A DNA stretch of 60,779 nucleotides. Origin: JBJFCE01 sp051888775. Lineage in GTDB: Bacteria > Bacillota > Clostridia > Lachnospirales > Lachnospiraceae. The number at the start of each line of letters is the position of its first letter. The first letter of the stretch is position 1. This document shows positions 44,485-53,388 of the stretch, one piece after another. The notes below the pieces were generated by a model. The model was not told the DNA's origin. It saw only the letters and a program-made list of their open reading frames with translations, and ran no database searches. A program made the position numbers and the translations under genes. Where the stretch lies: positions 1 through 60,779 of the forward strand of contig JBJFCE010000030.1 in NCBI GenBank assembly GCA_051888775.1, in the 5' to 3' direction.

Positions 44485-45508
44485 CGGACCGGGAGACTGG
44501 CAGAGTATACGGGAAAACGGAAGAAGCTATCTGATGCAGGAGGATATCGAAGATACTGATCATTCAAAAAAGGATGAAGAGGAAGAATGGGAACAGTTGG
44601 AAGCGCTTTCCGTGCAGGGACTGCTTCCCTGCCATACTTGTTATCGTAATGGAAAAAGATATCGGTGCTATGATATTACCGGAAAGCAGTCTTTAAGCGA
44701 ATATTATCAAGAACGGGAGATCAGTTTTCAGGATTGCAGAAGTCTGTTGATGTCCATGGACAGACTGCTTGGTCAGATGTATGAATGCCTTCTGTCAGAG
44801 GAAAAGCTACAGCTTGTGCCGGACAGAATGTATATAGGTATGGAGGAGAAGGACGTCTGGATGGTATATGGTCAGGATGTGGGAGAAGGCTTCCCCGGAA
44901 AGATCAGAACATTTGCCGAGTATCTTTTAAGTCGGGTTGATCACAAAGATGACAATGCTGTCACATTGACATATCAGTTTTATAAGTATGCATCTTCAGA
45001 AAACTTTAATATGGGTGAGTTTTTGACCGAAAACAGAGCGCATTTACATCCGAAGGAAGAAGCAGAGTCCGTGGAAGGAGCAGAAGGTGTTGACGAAGCA
45101 GATCTTTCCGACCGGGAGGCGGATGGCTGGCATACCTTTTTGGAAGGAAGCGACGAATATTATGATTTGCACATTTCCGACAGTGAAATGGTTTTGGGAA
45201 GGCGGAAAGTGCGTCAATGCAAAAATATGCAAAGGCAGGAAATGCATCAAAGTGAAGATACGCAAAATCAGAAAAGTATGAGTATAAAGAAATGTTTGCC
45301 GGTTTTACTCCTTCTGCCGCTTCTTGTGTGCAGTATTTTATGGAGCAAGGCTGTCTGTGACCGTATCCGGCTGCTTGGAGCGGGAACTGCATATATAGTA
45401 GCAGTCATCCTATATTATCTTAACCGCTACCGGCGGAAAGGATTGGAAAAGAAAGAACAGAGCTATTATAGGGAAATGATACAGCAGAATTCCAAACCGG
45501 AAAATTGA
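44459..45508 (+). CDS. DUF6382-type membrane protein of the tad locus
   Basis: A 349-aa protein. The N-terminal ~190 residues (ALSVQGLLPCHTCYRNGKRYRCYDITGKQSL, ISFQDCRSLLMSMDRLLGQ) match the DUF6382 pattern seen in Clostridia tad loci. A charged linker and two adjacent helices near 281-320 follow. Relatives often end in an FHA domain; none is visible here, so this one may be a shortened form. GGAGGAAGGAG precedes the ATG. Confidence 0.72.
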   Translation: METEEKQINGPGDWQSIRENGRSYLMQEDIEDTDHSKKDEEEEWEQLEALSVQGLLPCHTCYRNGKRYRCYDITGKQSLSEYYQEREISFQDCRSLLMSMDRLLGQMYECLLSEEKLQLVPDRMYIGMEEKDVWMVYGQDVGEGFPGKIRTFAEYLLSRVDHKDDNAVTLTYQFYKYASSENFNMGEFLTENRAHLHPKEEAESVEGAEGVDEADLSDREADGWHTFLEGSDEYYDLHISDSEMVLGRRKVRQCKNMQRQEMHQSEDTQNQKSMSIKKCLPVLLLLPLLVCSILWSKAVCDRIRLLGAGTAYIVAVILYYLNRYRRKGLEKKEQSYYREMIQQNSKPEN

Positions 45509-45570
45509 CACACCCGCATCAAAATGCTACTCTGTTTCATAGAAAGAGAAAGCATTTTGAGGATACCGTG

Positions 45571-46602
45571 ATGATTGATGAACTGGGACAATTTCTGGAG
45601 AGTCGGGGATTTTGTAAAATTGTAACCAATTTACCGGAGTTTGTTTTTTTCTATAAGCAGGAAATGCAAAGCGTAAATGTACTGTTTGTGATGGATTATC
45701 ATGCAGGGGTATATCTGACCGGGGATCAGTATGTTCATCTCAAGGAAGAAATCCGGAAAATGTTTGCCTCAAGAGGTGTGAGTGAGATTCATATTTTATC
45801 GCTGGTGATCGGAACGGATAAAGAAAAGGTATTATCTGTCAGCGGAGGAGACCGGTTTTGCTGGCAACTGGAGCCGGAGCTTTACAGAGTGATCATTTAT
45901 GAGGATCAGGTATCTGATTTTTACGGATTGAAAGCGATGTTGGAACAGTTTATGGATGAGTACAGGAGCGGGGTACTGAGAACCGGTCAGAAGTATTCAC
46001 AGGTCGGCTCCGTATCTGCCGGAAAGAGGAAAAAGCTTCCGATTGTGACGATTGTTCTTGTTGCAGTCAATGTAATTCTATATCTGATATGTACACGTTA
46101 CCCGGATTTGATGTATAATAAAGGAGATTTGTCGGGGATTGCAGTGCGTGAAAAGCATGAGCTTTACAGAATCTTTACGAGTATGTTTCTGCATGCCGGA
46201 ATAGATCATTTATTCAGCAATATGATCGCATTGTATTTTCTGGGAGAGATTGTGGAACGGGAGTATGGTCATATCCGGTATACGGTATTATATTTCCTGA
46301 CCGGAACGATTGCAGCTGTCGCATCTATAGCCTATCAGTATTTTTTTATGGATTTTACCGGATCGGTCGGCGCAAGCGGAGCAATTTACGGGATTCTGGG
46401 TGCATTATTATGGCTGGTGCTGATGCATAAGGGGCGTTATCAGGAAGTAACACTTCCGAGGATGCTGTTTTATCTGACATATTCCTTATATAGCGGTTTT
46501 CAGGCAACCAATATAGACAATGCCGCACATATCGGAGGGTTAATCGGAGGATTTATCATCGCGATTTTCTTGCGGGGAAGGAGCAGGGCAAATGAAGGTT
46601 AA
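45571..46602 (+). CDS. Rhomboid intramembrane serine protease
   Basis: A 343-aa protein. The N-terminal ~150 residues are a soluble domain (FYKQEMQSVNVLFVMDYHAGVYL), then six or seven helices with HLFSNMIALYFLG, the catalytic serine in GASGAIYGILGAL and the catalytic histidine in NAAHIGGLIGGF. It cleaves membrane proteins within the bilayer; a tad component as substrate is only a suggestion from position. ATG 45571 with GAGGA is preferred to the TTG at 45505. Confidence 0.9.
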   Translation: MIDELGQFLESRGFCKIVTNLPEFVFFYKQEMQSVNVLFVMDYHAGVYLTGDQYVHLKEEIRKMFASRGVSEIHILSLVIGTDKEKVLSVSGGDRFCWQLEPELYRVIIYEDQVSDFYGLKAMLEQFMDEYRSGVLRTGQKYSQVGSVSAGKRKKLPIVTIVLVAVNVILYLICTRYPDLMYNKGDLSGIAVREKHELYRIFTSMFLHAGIDHLFSNMIALYFLGEIVEREYGHIRYTVLYFLTGTIAAVASIAYQYFFMDFTGSVGASGAIYGILGALLWLVLMHKGRYQEVTLPRMLFYLTYSLYSGFQATNIDNAAHIGGLIGGFIIAIFLRGRSRANEG

Positions 46603-47596
46603 GATTTATTATGGCGGACGCGGACTGGTGGATGATCCGACCATCTATGTGATCAACCGGATGGAGATGGTTTTAAAAGAATTAAACGTAGATGTGGAGA
46701 GAATCAATCTGTATCAGGTGAAGAACACAATTACAACACTGCCCCAGACGCTGAAAGAAGCGGATGGCATTATTCTGGCAACAACCGTTGAGTGGTACGG
46801 AATCGGTGGGTATATGCAGCAGTTTTTGGATGCCTGCTGGCTGTACGGAGATAAGGAGAAGATCAGCAAGATATATATGTGTCCTGTGGTGATGTCTACG
46901 ACATACGGTGAGAGAGAAGGCAAGCTTCAGCTTGCAAATGCGTGGGAGATTCTGGGCGGTCTTCCCTGCAGCGGTATTTGCGGGTATATTGCGGATACGG
47001 TTTCGCTTGAGATGAGTGAAGATTATCTGAGGCTGATTGAAAAGAAGGCAGAGAATCTGTATCGTACGATCAATCAAAAACTTCCGAGCTTTCCGGCGAG
47101 CAATCAGGTTGTAAAGCAGAGGGTATCCCAGACAAAGGATATCGATCTGACACCGCAGGAGACGGAGCAGCTGTCTCAATATGTCTCGGACGACAGTTAT
47201 GTGCAGAAACAGAAAGAGGATATTCAGGAACTGACCAATCTGTTCCGGGAGAAACTTGAAAAGACGGATGCGGATGACACTTCTGCTTTTCTGGAAGAGT
47301 TGAAGGGGCATTTTAAGCCGCAAAGCGGATTCCATGCAAATTACTGCTTCCGGATAGAAGGGAAAAAGAAAAAGCTGATCATAGAAATTCAAAATGCACA
47401 GATGAAGTGTTATTATGGAGAACCGGATCAGCCGGATATCGATATTCAGATGAAATCCGAGGTGCTGGAGGAGATCGTAAACGGCAGAATGACCTTCCAG
47501 CGTGCATTTATGGCAGGCGACATGAAGATGAAGGGCGACTTTAAGATTTTGCGCATGCTGGATCAGGTCTTTGAATTTATGGATGCACAGGCGTGA
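46592..47596 (+). CDS. Flavodoxin-fold protein fused to an SCP2-like domain
   Basis: A 334-aa protein. Residues 1 to about 170 resemble an NADPH-dependent FMN reductase/flavodoxin fold (MKVKIYYGGRGLVDDPT, ADGIILATTVEWYGIGGYMQQFLDACW). Residues about 235-334 look like an SCP2 sterol-carrier domain (QPDIDIQMKSEVLEEIVNGRMTFQRAFMAGDMKMKGDF). A flavin enzyme with a lipid-binding module is plausible; the substrate is unknown. It overlaps the rhomboid gene by 11 nt. Confidence 0.83.
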   Translation: MKVKIYYGGRGLVDDPTIYVINRMEMVLKELNVDVERINLYQVKNTITTLPQTLKEADGIILATTVEWYGIGGYMQQFLDACWLYGDKEKISKIYMCPVVMSTTYGEREGKLQLANAWEILGGLPCSGICGYIADTVSLEMSEDYLRLIEKKAENLYRTINQKLPSFPASNQVVKQRVSQTKDIDLTPQETEQLSQYVSDDSYVQKQKEDIQELTNLFREKLEKTDADDTSAFLEELKGHFKPQSGFHANYCFRIEGKKKKLIIEIQNAQMKCYYGEPDQPDIDIQMKSEVLEEIVNGRMTFQRAFMAGDMKMKGDFKILRMLDQVFEFMDAQA

Positions 47597-47652
47597 TTTT
47601 TGCAGATATATTTAGCAGACATATTTAGCGGATATATAGAATGGAGGAAACC

Positions 47653-48063
47653 ATGAAAAAGGACGATTGTATTTTTTGTAAGATTGCAAACGGAGAGATT
47701 CCGAGCAAGACATTGTATGAGGATGAAGCGTTTCGTGTCATTCTCGATCTGGGACCTGCGGCAAAAGGACATGCATTGATCCTGCCAAAGGAGCATTATG
47801 CCAATCTCTATGAACTTCCTGACGAGACGGCGGCAAAGGTCATGCAGCTCGCCAAAAAGATGGCAGTTCAGATGAGGGAGAAGCTTCAGTGTGACGGCTT
47901 TAATTTGGTACAGAATAACGGAGAAATTGCAGGACAGACGGTATTTCATTTCCATATGCATCTGATTCCGAGGTACGAAAATGACGGACAGAAGATCGGA
48001 TGGATCCCGTCGGAGCCGACCGCAGAGGAACTGGAAGAAGTAAAGAATCAGATTATTGGCTAA
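47653..48063 (+). CDS. HIT family nucleotide hydrolase
   Basis: A 136-aa HINT-type protein acting on purine nucleoside phosphoramidates. CIFCKIANGEIPS at the start and FHFHMHLIPRY (the His triad) near the C-terminus are diagnostic. GGAGG at 47644-47648 supports ATG 47653, not 47641. The long hairpin at 48070 begins six bases after the stop. Confidence 0.94.
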   Translation: MKKDDCIFCKIANGEIPSKTLYEDEAFRVILDLGPAAKGHALILPKEHYANLYELPDETAAKVMQLAKKMAVQMREKLQCDGFNLVQNNGEIAGQTVFHFHMHLIPRYENDGQKIGWIPSEPTAEELEEVKNQIIG

Positions 48064-48069
48064 ATAGGA

Positions 48070-48203
48070 CTGCCGCACAGAATATAAACTCCTGCTTCTG
48101 CACCGATTTTCTATATAAATTTGCGACAGCCTTAGGAACGTGAGCCGGGCAAATTTATATAGAGGATTGGTGCAGAAGCAGGAGTTTATATTTTGTACGG
48201 CAG
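48070..48203. repeat. Long hairpin (55-bp stem, 24-nt loop) between convergent genes
   Basis: Positions 48070-48124 pair with 48149-48203, with four G-U pairs and one C-A mismatch. The loop 48125-48148 contains CCTTAGGAACG, which shares CTTAGG with the cores of the four-copy element. It lies between hinT-like and murG genes that converge. There is no T-run, so it is not an ordinary terminator. Confidence 0.8.
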
Positions 48204-48212
48204 CTTCATCCG

Positions 48213-49277
48213 CTATTTTTGAACTTCTTCTATCAGATTCATGATGGTTTTGATCGGATCTGTCTGTGTACTGCGATTCATGGCATCGATATAGCTCTGC
48301 CTGTTAAAGTATAATTCATGAACCTTATCTGTTAAAGTATCACAATCCAGATAGTCTTCCTCAATAACAATGCTAAAGCCCTGTGAAGCAAAAGAATGGG
48401 CATTCAAAATCTGATCGCCCCGGCTTTGGGTAGTCGGCAGAGGAATCAGGATATTGGGCTTTTTCAGGGACAAAAGCTCGCAGATCGCATTTGCTCCGGC
48501 GCGGGAAATGACAAGATCTGCCATGGCAAAGATATCTTTCATCTCCGCTTTGATGTATTCAAATTGCTTATAGCCGTTTGTGGTCAGAAGCAGATTGTCA
48601 ACTTTATCCTTGCCGCACAGGTGGACAACCTGAAAGTCTTCAAGGAGCTTGGGAAGGGCGGAACGGACTGCTTCATTGACCGCAGCAGAGCCCTGACTGC
48701 CGCCTACGACCATAATGACCGGCTTGTTGGCACTAAAACCGCACAGATCAAGACCTGCGAGGCGGTCACCTTTTGCCAGTTCTTCCCGAATCGGAGACCC
48801 CGTTAAAACCGCTTTTTCCGGCGGAAGTTCTTTTAAAGTCTCCGGGAAGTTACAACAGATTTTGGTTGCAACCGGAATACACATCTTATTCGCCAGTCCG
48901 GGTGTCATATCGGATTCGTGGATGATGCAGGGGATGCCCAGAGAGGCAGCCGCACGCACAACGGGAACGCTGACAAAACCACCCTTGGAAAATACAACAT
49001 CAGGTCTGATCTTTTTTAAGATTTTCTTTGCTTCAAAAAATCCGGCGATTACACGAAACGGATCGGTAAAATTCTTCGGATCAAAATATCTTCTCAGCTT
49101 GCCGGTCGAAATTCCGTAATAAGGGATGTCGAAATCGGCGATCAATTTTTTCTCAATTCCGTCAAAGGAACCCATGTAATGAATATCATAGCCGTGTGCT
49201 TTTAAAGTAGGCAGCAGGGCAATATTGGATGTTACATGACCGGCAGTACCGCCACCGGTTAACAGTATTCGTTTCAT
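48213..49277 (-). CDS. murG: UDP-GlcNAc:lipid I GlcNAc transferase
   Basis: A 354-aa GT28 enzyme that makes lipid II at the inner face of the membrane. The N-terminal KRILLTGGGTAGHVTSNIAL has the Gly-rich loop; VVFSKGGFVSVPVV, ESDMTPGLANK, VVGGSQGSAAVNE and VISRAGANAICELL with the UDP-GlcNAc site follow. ATG 49277 starts MKRILL; AAGGAG is rather far (13 nt), and a TTG two codons upstream is possible. It sits outside a cell-wall cluster, with a TSCPD gene just upstream on the same strand. Confidence 0.94.
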   Translation of the reverse strand: MKRILLTGGGTAGHVTSNIALLPTLKAHGYDIHYMGSFDGIEKKLIADFDIPYYGISTGKLRRYFDPKNFTDPFRVIAGFFEAKKILKKIRPDVVFSKGGFVSVPVVRAAASLGIPCIIHESDMTPGLANKMCIPVATKICCNFPETLKELPPEKAVLTGSPIREELAKGDRLAGLDLCGFSANKPVIMVVGGSQGSAAVNEAVRSALPKLLEDFQVVHLCGKDKVDNLLLTTNGYKQFEYIKAEMKDIFAMADLVISRAGANAICELLSLKKPNILIPLPTTQSRGDQILNAHSFASQGFSIVIEEDYLDCDTLTDKVHELYFNRQSYIDAMNRSTQTDPIKTIMNLIEEVQK

Positions 49278-49305
49278 AAACTTCAATATGCTCCTTCCGT
49301 CCCGA

Positions 49306-49548
49306 TTATGATTGTGCAATGCTTTCCAATGCTCTTGCCAGCTGATCCGGACAGGAAGTGGATTTGAAACCGCAGCGGATACCCTTCAGTCTGGAAACAG
49401 CATCTTCTACTTTCATACCGCGGACAAGACTGGAGATTCCTTGCAGATTGCCGTTACAGCCCCCGGTAAAGGATACGGACTGAATGATACCGTTTTCCAC
49501 TTCGATATCAATAGAACTGGAGCAGACACCTTTTGGAATGTATCTCAT
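49306..49548 (-). CDS. TSCPD-domain small protein
   Basis: An 80-aa protein with four conserved Cys: GVCSS, GGCNGN, GIRCGFKSTSCPDQL. The TSCPD motif is exact. Small TIGR03905-type proteins of this kind probably bind metal; function is unknown. It precedes murG by 28 nt on the same strand, so they may share a transcript. Confidence 0.88.
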   Translation of the reverse strand: MRYIPKGVCSSSIDIEVENGIIQSVSFTGGCNGNLQGISSLVRGMKVEDAVSRLKGIRCGFKSTSCPDQLARALESIAQS

Positions 49549-49719
49549 AGTATTACCTTCTTTCGCATATACATTTGAACTGAATTATAGCAAAAGTCGC
49601 GGAATTTGTCTATCGATTACAGGTCAATCCGTCTTGAAAGTCGGTAAAACTCATATTTATAATCATAAGTAAAAAAATGGACGGACAGGCTGTTTATCTG
49701 TGCAGTCAGGAGGCAAAAT

Positions 49720-50508
49720 ATGAGATTTTTAACGATGGATTTTTTCCTCTCACTGATGATAACCTTTTTCGTGCTGAGTATCCTAACGCAGATCCTGATC
49801 GGGGTACTATACCAGCATATGATTGAAGAAGCGGAAAATATGCAGAATACGACCAATAAACTGCTATTACAGTTAAAGCAAAAGTATATTAACAGCTATA
49901 CTCTGAATGACGGCGTGACCAATGTTCCGGTATTTGTAGATAAGTTTATCAACCGGCTGCAGATCGGCAGGATTTCTCTTAATACGCTGAAAAACTGTTC
50001 GGGACAAAGCATGCTGTTATCCGTATCTGCGGCAGGCGTCGGAATCTGCAAGGGATTAATAGAGGGTGATGCTTTTTTTGCACTGCTGCCATACTATATT
50101 ATATCCTTTTTGGGCTTATATTTTTATTTTTCCGTAATATCGATCGTGGATATTCCTTCCAGAAAAAATATGCTGAAGACAAATTTGGTAGAATATCTGG
50201 AAAATCACCTGGCACTTCGGCTGGAAGCTGCGACAGCCTTTGCCGGAATGGAAGAGGAGGAAGTCGCGGAATTGCCGAAGCCAAAACGAAGTAAAAAGCA
50301 GGATGTCCGAAAAAAACCAAAGGATCTGGACTGGGTCGGAATAGAGCTGCAAAGTGCCGGGGCTGAACGCACAGAATCGGAAAAAACGAAGGAAGAACCG
50401 ATTAAACGTGAAAAGGCCGGGCAGATCAAATCAGAAAAAGCAAAACCATATCTCAGTGAACAACAGGAAAAAGAGCTGGAAGAACTCCTGCGGGATTTTC
50501 TGAGTTAA
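49720..50508 (+). CDS. Membrane protein of unknown function
   Basis: A 262-aa protein. Helix 1 is at about 8-30, then a ~70-residue loop with MIEEAENMQNTTNKLLLQLKQKY, helices at about 93-112 and 113-140, then a long, highly charged Lys/Glu cytoplasmic tail. I do not recognise a family. CAGGAGG precedes the ATG. It stands alone between divergent TSCPD and the pgi promoter. Confidence 0.72.
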   Translation: MRFLTMDFFLSLMITFFVLSILTQILIGVLYQHMIEEAENMQNTTNKLLLQLKQKYINSYTLNDGVTNVPVFVDKFINRLQIGRISLNTLKNCSGQSMLLSVSAAGVGICKGLIEGDAFFALLPYYIISFLGLYFYFSVISIVDIPSRKNMLKTNLVEYLENHLALRLEAATAFAGMEEEEVAELPKPKRSKKQDVRKKPKDLDWVGIELQSAGAERTESEKTKEEPIKREKAGQIKSEKAKPYLSEQQEKELEELLRDFLS

Positions 50509-50520
50509 TGAAAGAAAAAC

Positions 50521-50549
50521 TTGAAAAACAGTACTTTCTTTGTTACACT
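50521..50549 (+). promoter_or_regulatory. Sigma-A promoter for pgi
   Basis: TTGAAA at 50521-50526, a 17-nt spacer and TACACT at 50544-50549. Confidence 0.72.
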
Positions 50550-50620
50550 TATCGTGATTTCAAAACAAGGTGTCTTACAGGACATTTCGTAAAAACGCTA
50601 AAACCAAAGGAGCAGACAAA

Positions 50621-51970
50621 ATGAGCACAAAAGTTACATTTGATTATTCCAAAGCAGCACCTTTTATAAGTGAGCATGAAGTGGAGCTGATGAAGAAGCA
50701 GACACTGGATGCAAAGGAAGTATTGGTTTCAAAGACAGGAGCGGGAAATGATTTCTTAGGATGGATTGATCTTCCCGTGAATTATGATAAAGAAGAATTC
50801 GCCAGAATCAAAAAAGCAGCGGCTAAGATCCAGAGCGATTCCGAAGTATTACTTGTTATCGGTATCGGCGGTTCCTATCTGGGAGCAAGAGCAGCGATTG
50901 AATTTTTGCGTCACAGCTTTTACAACTGTGTGGATAAGAGCATCCGCAAGACCCCGGAGATCTATTTTGTAGGAAATTCTATCAGCTCTACTTATATCAA
51001 GGATCTGATGGATGTGATCGGGGACAGAGATTTCTCTATCAATATGATCTCCAAGTCAGGAACGACAACCGAACCGGCCATCGCGTTCCGTGTATTCAAA
51101 GAGATCATGGAAAAGAAGTACGGCAAGGCTGAGGCTGCAAAGAGAATCTATGCAACAACCGACAAGGCGAAGGGTGCATTAAAGAAAGTGGCAACTGAAG
51201 AAGGATACGAAACGTTCGTAGTACCTGATGATATCGGAGGACGTTTCTCTGTTCTGACAGCAGTAGGTTTACTTCCCATTGCAGTGTCCGGTGCAGATAT
51301 CGATAAACTGATGGAGGGTGCTGCAAGCGGAAGAAAGAACGCTTTGGAGCTTCCTTTTGAAGAGAACGATTCCCTGAAATATGCGGCACTTCGTAATATC
51401 CTGTTAAGAAAAGGGAAATCCGTAGAGATTCTTGCAAACTATGAGCCGAGTGTTCACTATGTATCCGAGTGGTGGAAACAGCTCTACGGCGAGTCCGAGG
51501 GTAAGGATCAGAAGGGTATCCTTCCCGCAAGCGTGGATCTGACCACGGATCTTCATTCTATGGGTCAGTTCATTCAGGACGGTGCAAGAATTATGTTTGA
51601 GACGGTCATTAACGTAGAGACAAGCAGAGAGACGATCGTGATCAATAACGAAGAAGTTGATCTGGACGGTCTGAATTATCTGTCAGGAAAGACCGTTGAT
51701 TTTGTGAATAAGTCTGCAATGAACGGCACGATCCTTGCACATACGGACGGACAGGTTCCGAACTTCATGGTAAATGTACCGGAAGTCAATGAATTCTATT
51801 TAGGACAGCTGTTCTACTTCTTTGAGTTTGCATGCGGTGTCAGCGGATATCTGTTAGGCGTCAATCCGTTCAATCAGCCGGGTGTGGAAAGCTACAAGAA
51901 GAATATGTTTGCACTGCTTGGAAAGCCCGGTTATGAAGAGCAGAGAGAAGCATTGTTAAAGAGACTGTAA
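50621..51970 (+). CDS. pgi: Glucose-6-phosphate isomerase
   Basis: A 449-aa glycolytic enzyme that interconverts glucose-6-phosphate and fructose-6-phosphate. Seen: LLVIGIGGSYLGARAAIEF, SKSGTTTEPAIAFRVF (phosphate site), VPDDIGGRFSVLTAVGLLPIA, and QLFYFFEFACGVSGYLLGVNPFNQPGVESYKKNMF with the catalytic Lys. GGAG ten bases upstream supports ATG 50621. It has its own promoter. Confidence 0.97.
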   Translation: MSTKVTFDYSKAAPFISEHEVELMKKQTLDAKEVLVSKTGAGNDFLGWIDLPVNYDKEEFARIKKAAAKIQSDSEVLLVIGIGGSYLGARAAIEFLRHSFYNCVDKSIRKTPEIYFVGNSISSTYIKDLMDVIGDRDFSINMISKSGTTTEPAIAFRVFKEIMEKKYGKAEAAKRIYATTDKAKGALKKVATEEGYETFVVPDDIGGRFSVLTAVGLLPIAVSGADIDKLMEGAASGRKNALELPFEENDSLKYAALRNILLRKGKSVEILANYEPSVHYVSEWWKQLYGESEGKDQKGILPASVDLTTDLHSMGQFIQDGARIMFETVINVETSRETIVINNEEVDLDGLNYLSGKTVDFVNKSAMNGTILAHTDGQVPNFMVNVPEVNEFYLGQLFYFFEFACGVSGYLLGVNPFNQPGVESYKKNMFALLGKPGYEEQREALLKRL

Positions 51971-51990
51971 TCAGAAGCATATAGAGATGA

Positions 51991-52027
51991 CAATAAGCAC
52001 TGCGGGCATGCCTGTCGGTGCTTATTG
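51991..52027 (+). terminator. Hairpin after pgi, probable terminator
   Basis: CAATAAGCAC at 51991-52000 pairs exactly with GTGCTTATTG at 52018-52027. No T-run follows, so it may instead be a processing or stability hairpin. Confidence 0.55.
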
Positions 52028-52072
52028 CATACCTATGGAAAGAAAATATTGATTGAGAAGCGGAGAGAACAA

Positions 52073-53032
52073 ATGAAAATTGTGATTTTGGAAAGAAACA
52101 GCGCAGGATTGGATATCCCGATGGAGCCTTTTTACCGGCTGGGGGAAGTAACCGAGTATGCGAATACGGTTACAGATCAGGCAGCAGAGAGAATCAGGGA
52201 TGCTGAGATTATTGTTGCTAATAAGGTACGTTTAAATGAGGAGACTTTAAAGGATGCTCCAAATGTGAAGCTGATCTGTCTGTTTGCAACGGGATATGAT
52301 AATGTGGATCTGAAATATTGCAGCAGGAGAGGGATCAAGGTTGCAAATGTGCGGAATTACTGTACACCTGCTGTTGCGCAGCATACATTTACAATGGCGC
52401 TCTGGTTGTTGGAAAAGATGAGCTTTTATGACAACTATGTCAAATCCGGAACATACGGTGCACAGGATCGGTTTTCTAATTTTGATGAACCATTTTATGA
52501 GCTGGAGGGTAAAACCTGGGGTATCATCGGTATGGGCGGCATCGGACATAAGGTAGCGTCCATTGCAGAAGCATTTGGCTGTCATGTGATCTTTTATTCT
52601 GCATCCGGTCAGAGTACTTGTACGGAATATGAGCGTGTAGAGTTCGACGAACTGTTACACAGAAGTGATATATTGTCCCTGCATTGTCCGCTCAGTGACA
52701 GAACGCGCGGACTGATCGATCTGACAGCACTTCGTAAAATGAAAAAATCTGCTATCCTGATCAATGTGGCGAGAGGTCCGGTTGTCAACAATGCGGATCT
52801 GTATACGGCGCTTGAGGAAGGCAGCATTGCGGCAGCAGGACTGGATGTGCTGGAACAGGAACCGATCACGGCAGATAATCCGCTCGGAAAGATAAAAGAC
52901 AGCACAAAACTGATTATCACACCGCATATGTCATGGGCAAGTACCGAGTCCAGATTTCGTCTTATAGAGGAAACTGCCAAAAATATTGAGGCATTTCTGA
53001 AGGGTGAGGATCGGAATATTGTGAATGCATAA
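52073..53032 (+). CDS. D-isomer-specific 2-hydroxyacid dehydrogenase
   Basis: A 319-aa NAD-dependent oxidoreductase. The Rossmann loop GMGGIGHKVASIAEAFGC lies near 150-167, and the active-site Arg (INVARGPVVNN), Glu (VLEQEPI) and His (ITPHMSWAS) are present. The YDNVDLKYCSRRGIKVANV region is typical of the catalytic domain. Candidate substrates include hydroxypyruvate, glycerate or branched 2-keto acids. CGGAGAG lies before ATG 52073. Hairpin copy 4 begins 33 nt after the stop. Confidence 0.92.
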   Translation: MKIVILERNSAGLDIPMEPFYRLGEVTEYANTVTDQAAERIRDAEIIVANKVRLNEETLKDAPNVKLICLFATGYDNVDLKYCSRRGIKVANVRNYCTPAVAQHTFTMALWLLEKMSFYDNYVKSGTYGAQDRFSNFDEPFYELEGKTWGIIGMGGIGHKVASIAEAFGCHVIFYSASGQSTCTEYERVEFDELLHRSDILSLHCPLSDRTRGLIDLTALRKMKKSAILINVARGPVVNNADLYTALEEGSIAAAGLDVLEQEPITADNPLGKIKDSTKLIITPHMSWASTESRFRLIEETAKNIEAFLKGEDRNIVNA

Positions 53033-53064
53033 CAGATCAAGGGATAAGTAAGTATCGTTGAGGG

Positions 53065-53251
53065 GTGAAAATCTTCCGGCGAAACAGAACCGGTGTTTAT
53101 AGCCCTGTCGGTAGCAGGCACTGTGAGTCCGTCGGTACTTAGGCACCGTACTTTGGTGCCTTATGTACCGCTACGGACGAAGTGTAGCGAAAGCGTGCCT
53201 GCTACCGCCAGGTCTATAAATACCGGTTCTGTTTCGCCGGAAGATTTTTGC
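53065..53251 (+). ncRNA. Long-hairpin repeat element, copy 4 of 4
   Basis: Positions 53065-53121 pair with 53195-53251 as a 57-bp stem with three G-U pairs and two pyrimidine mismatches. Core pairs: TCCGT 53128-53132/ACGGA 53173-53177, GGTAC 53134-53138/GTACC 53165-53169, and GGCACC 53142-53147/GGTGCC 53155-53160, where copies 1-3 have GGTGCC/GGCACC. The mini-hairpin is GC-GAAA-GC at 53187-53194. Unlike the others it lies after a gene and no plus-strand gene follows. Confidence 0.85.
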
Positions 53252-53284
53252 AATCAAGGAATTATTTATAGTAAGATGTAAAAG

Positions 53285-53309
53285 GGCGCTGATCAAATTG
53301 GTCAGCGCC
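53285..53309. terminator. Hairpin between convergent genes
   Basis: GGCGCTGA at 53285-53292 pairs exactly with TCAGCGCC at 53302-53309. AAA lies before and TGAATTGTT after, so termination from either side is possible but T-runs are weak. Confidence 0.6.
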
Positions 53310-53388
53310 TGAATTGTTATGTGTGTATGTCGGGACTTATATATCAGAGTTTTGAAATATGGGTTTATTATGCCGAGAACTGCAAAAC

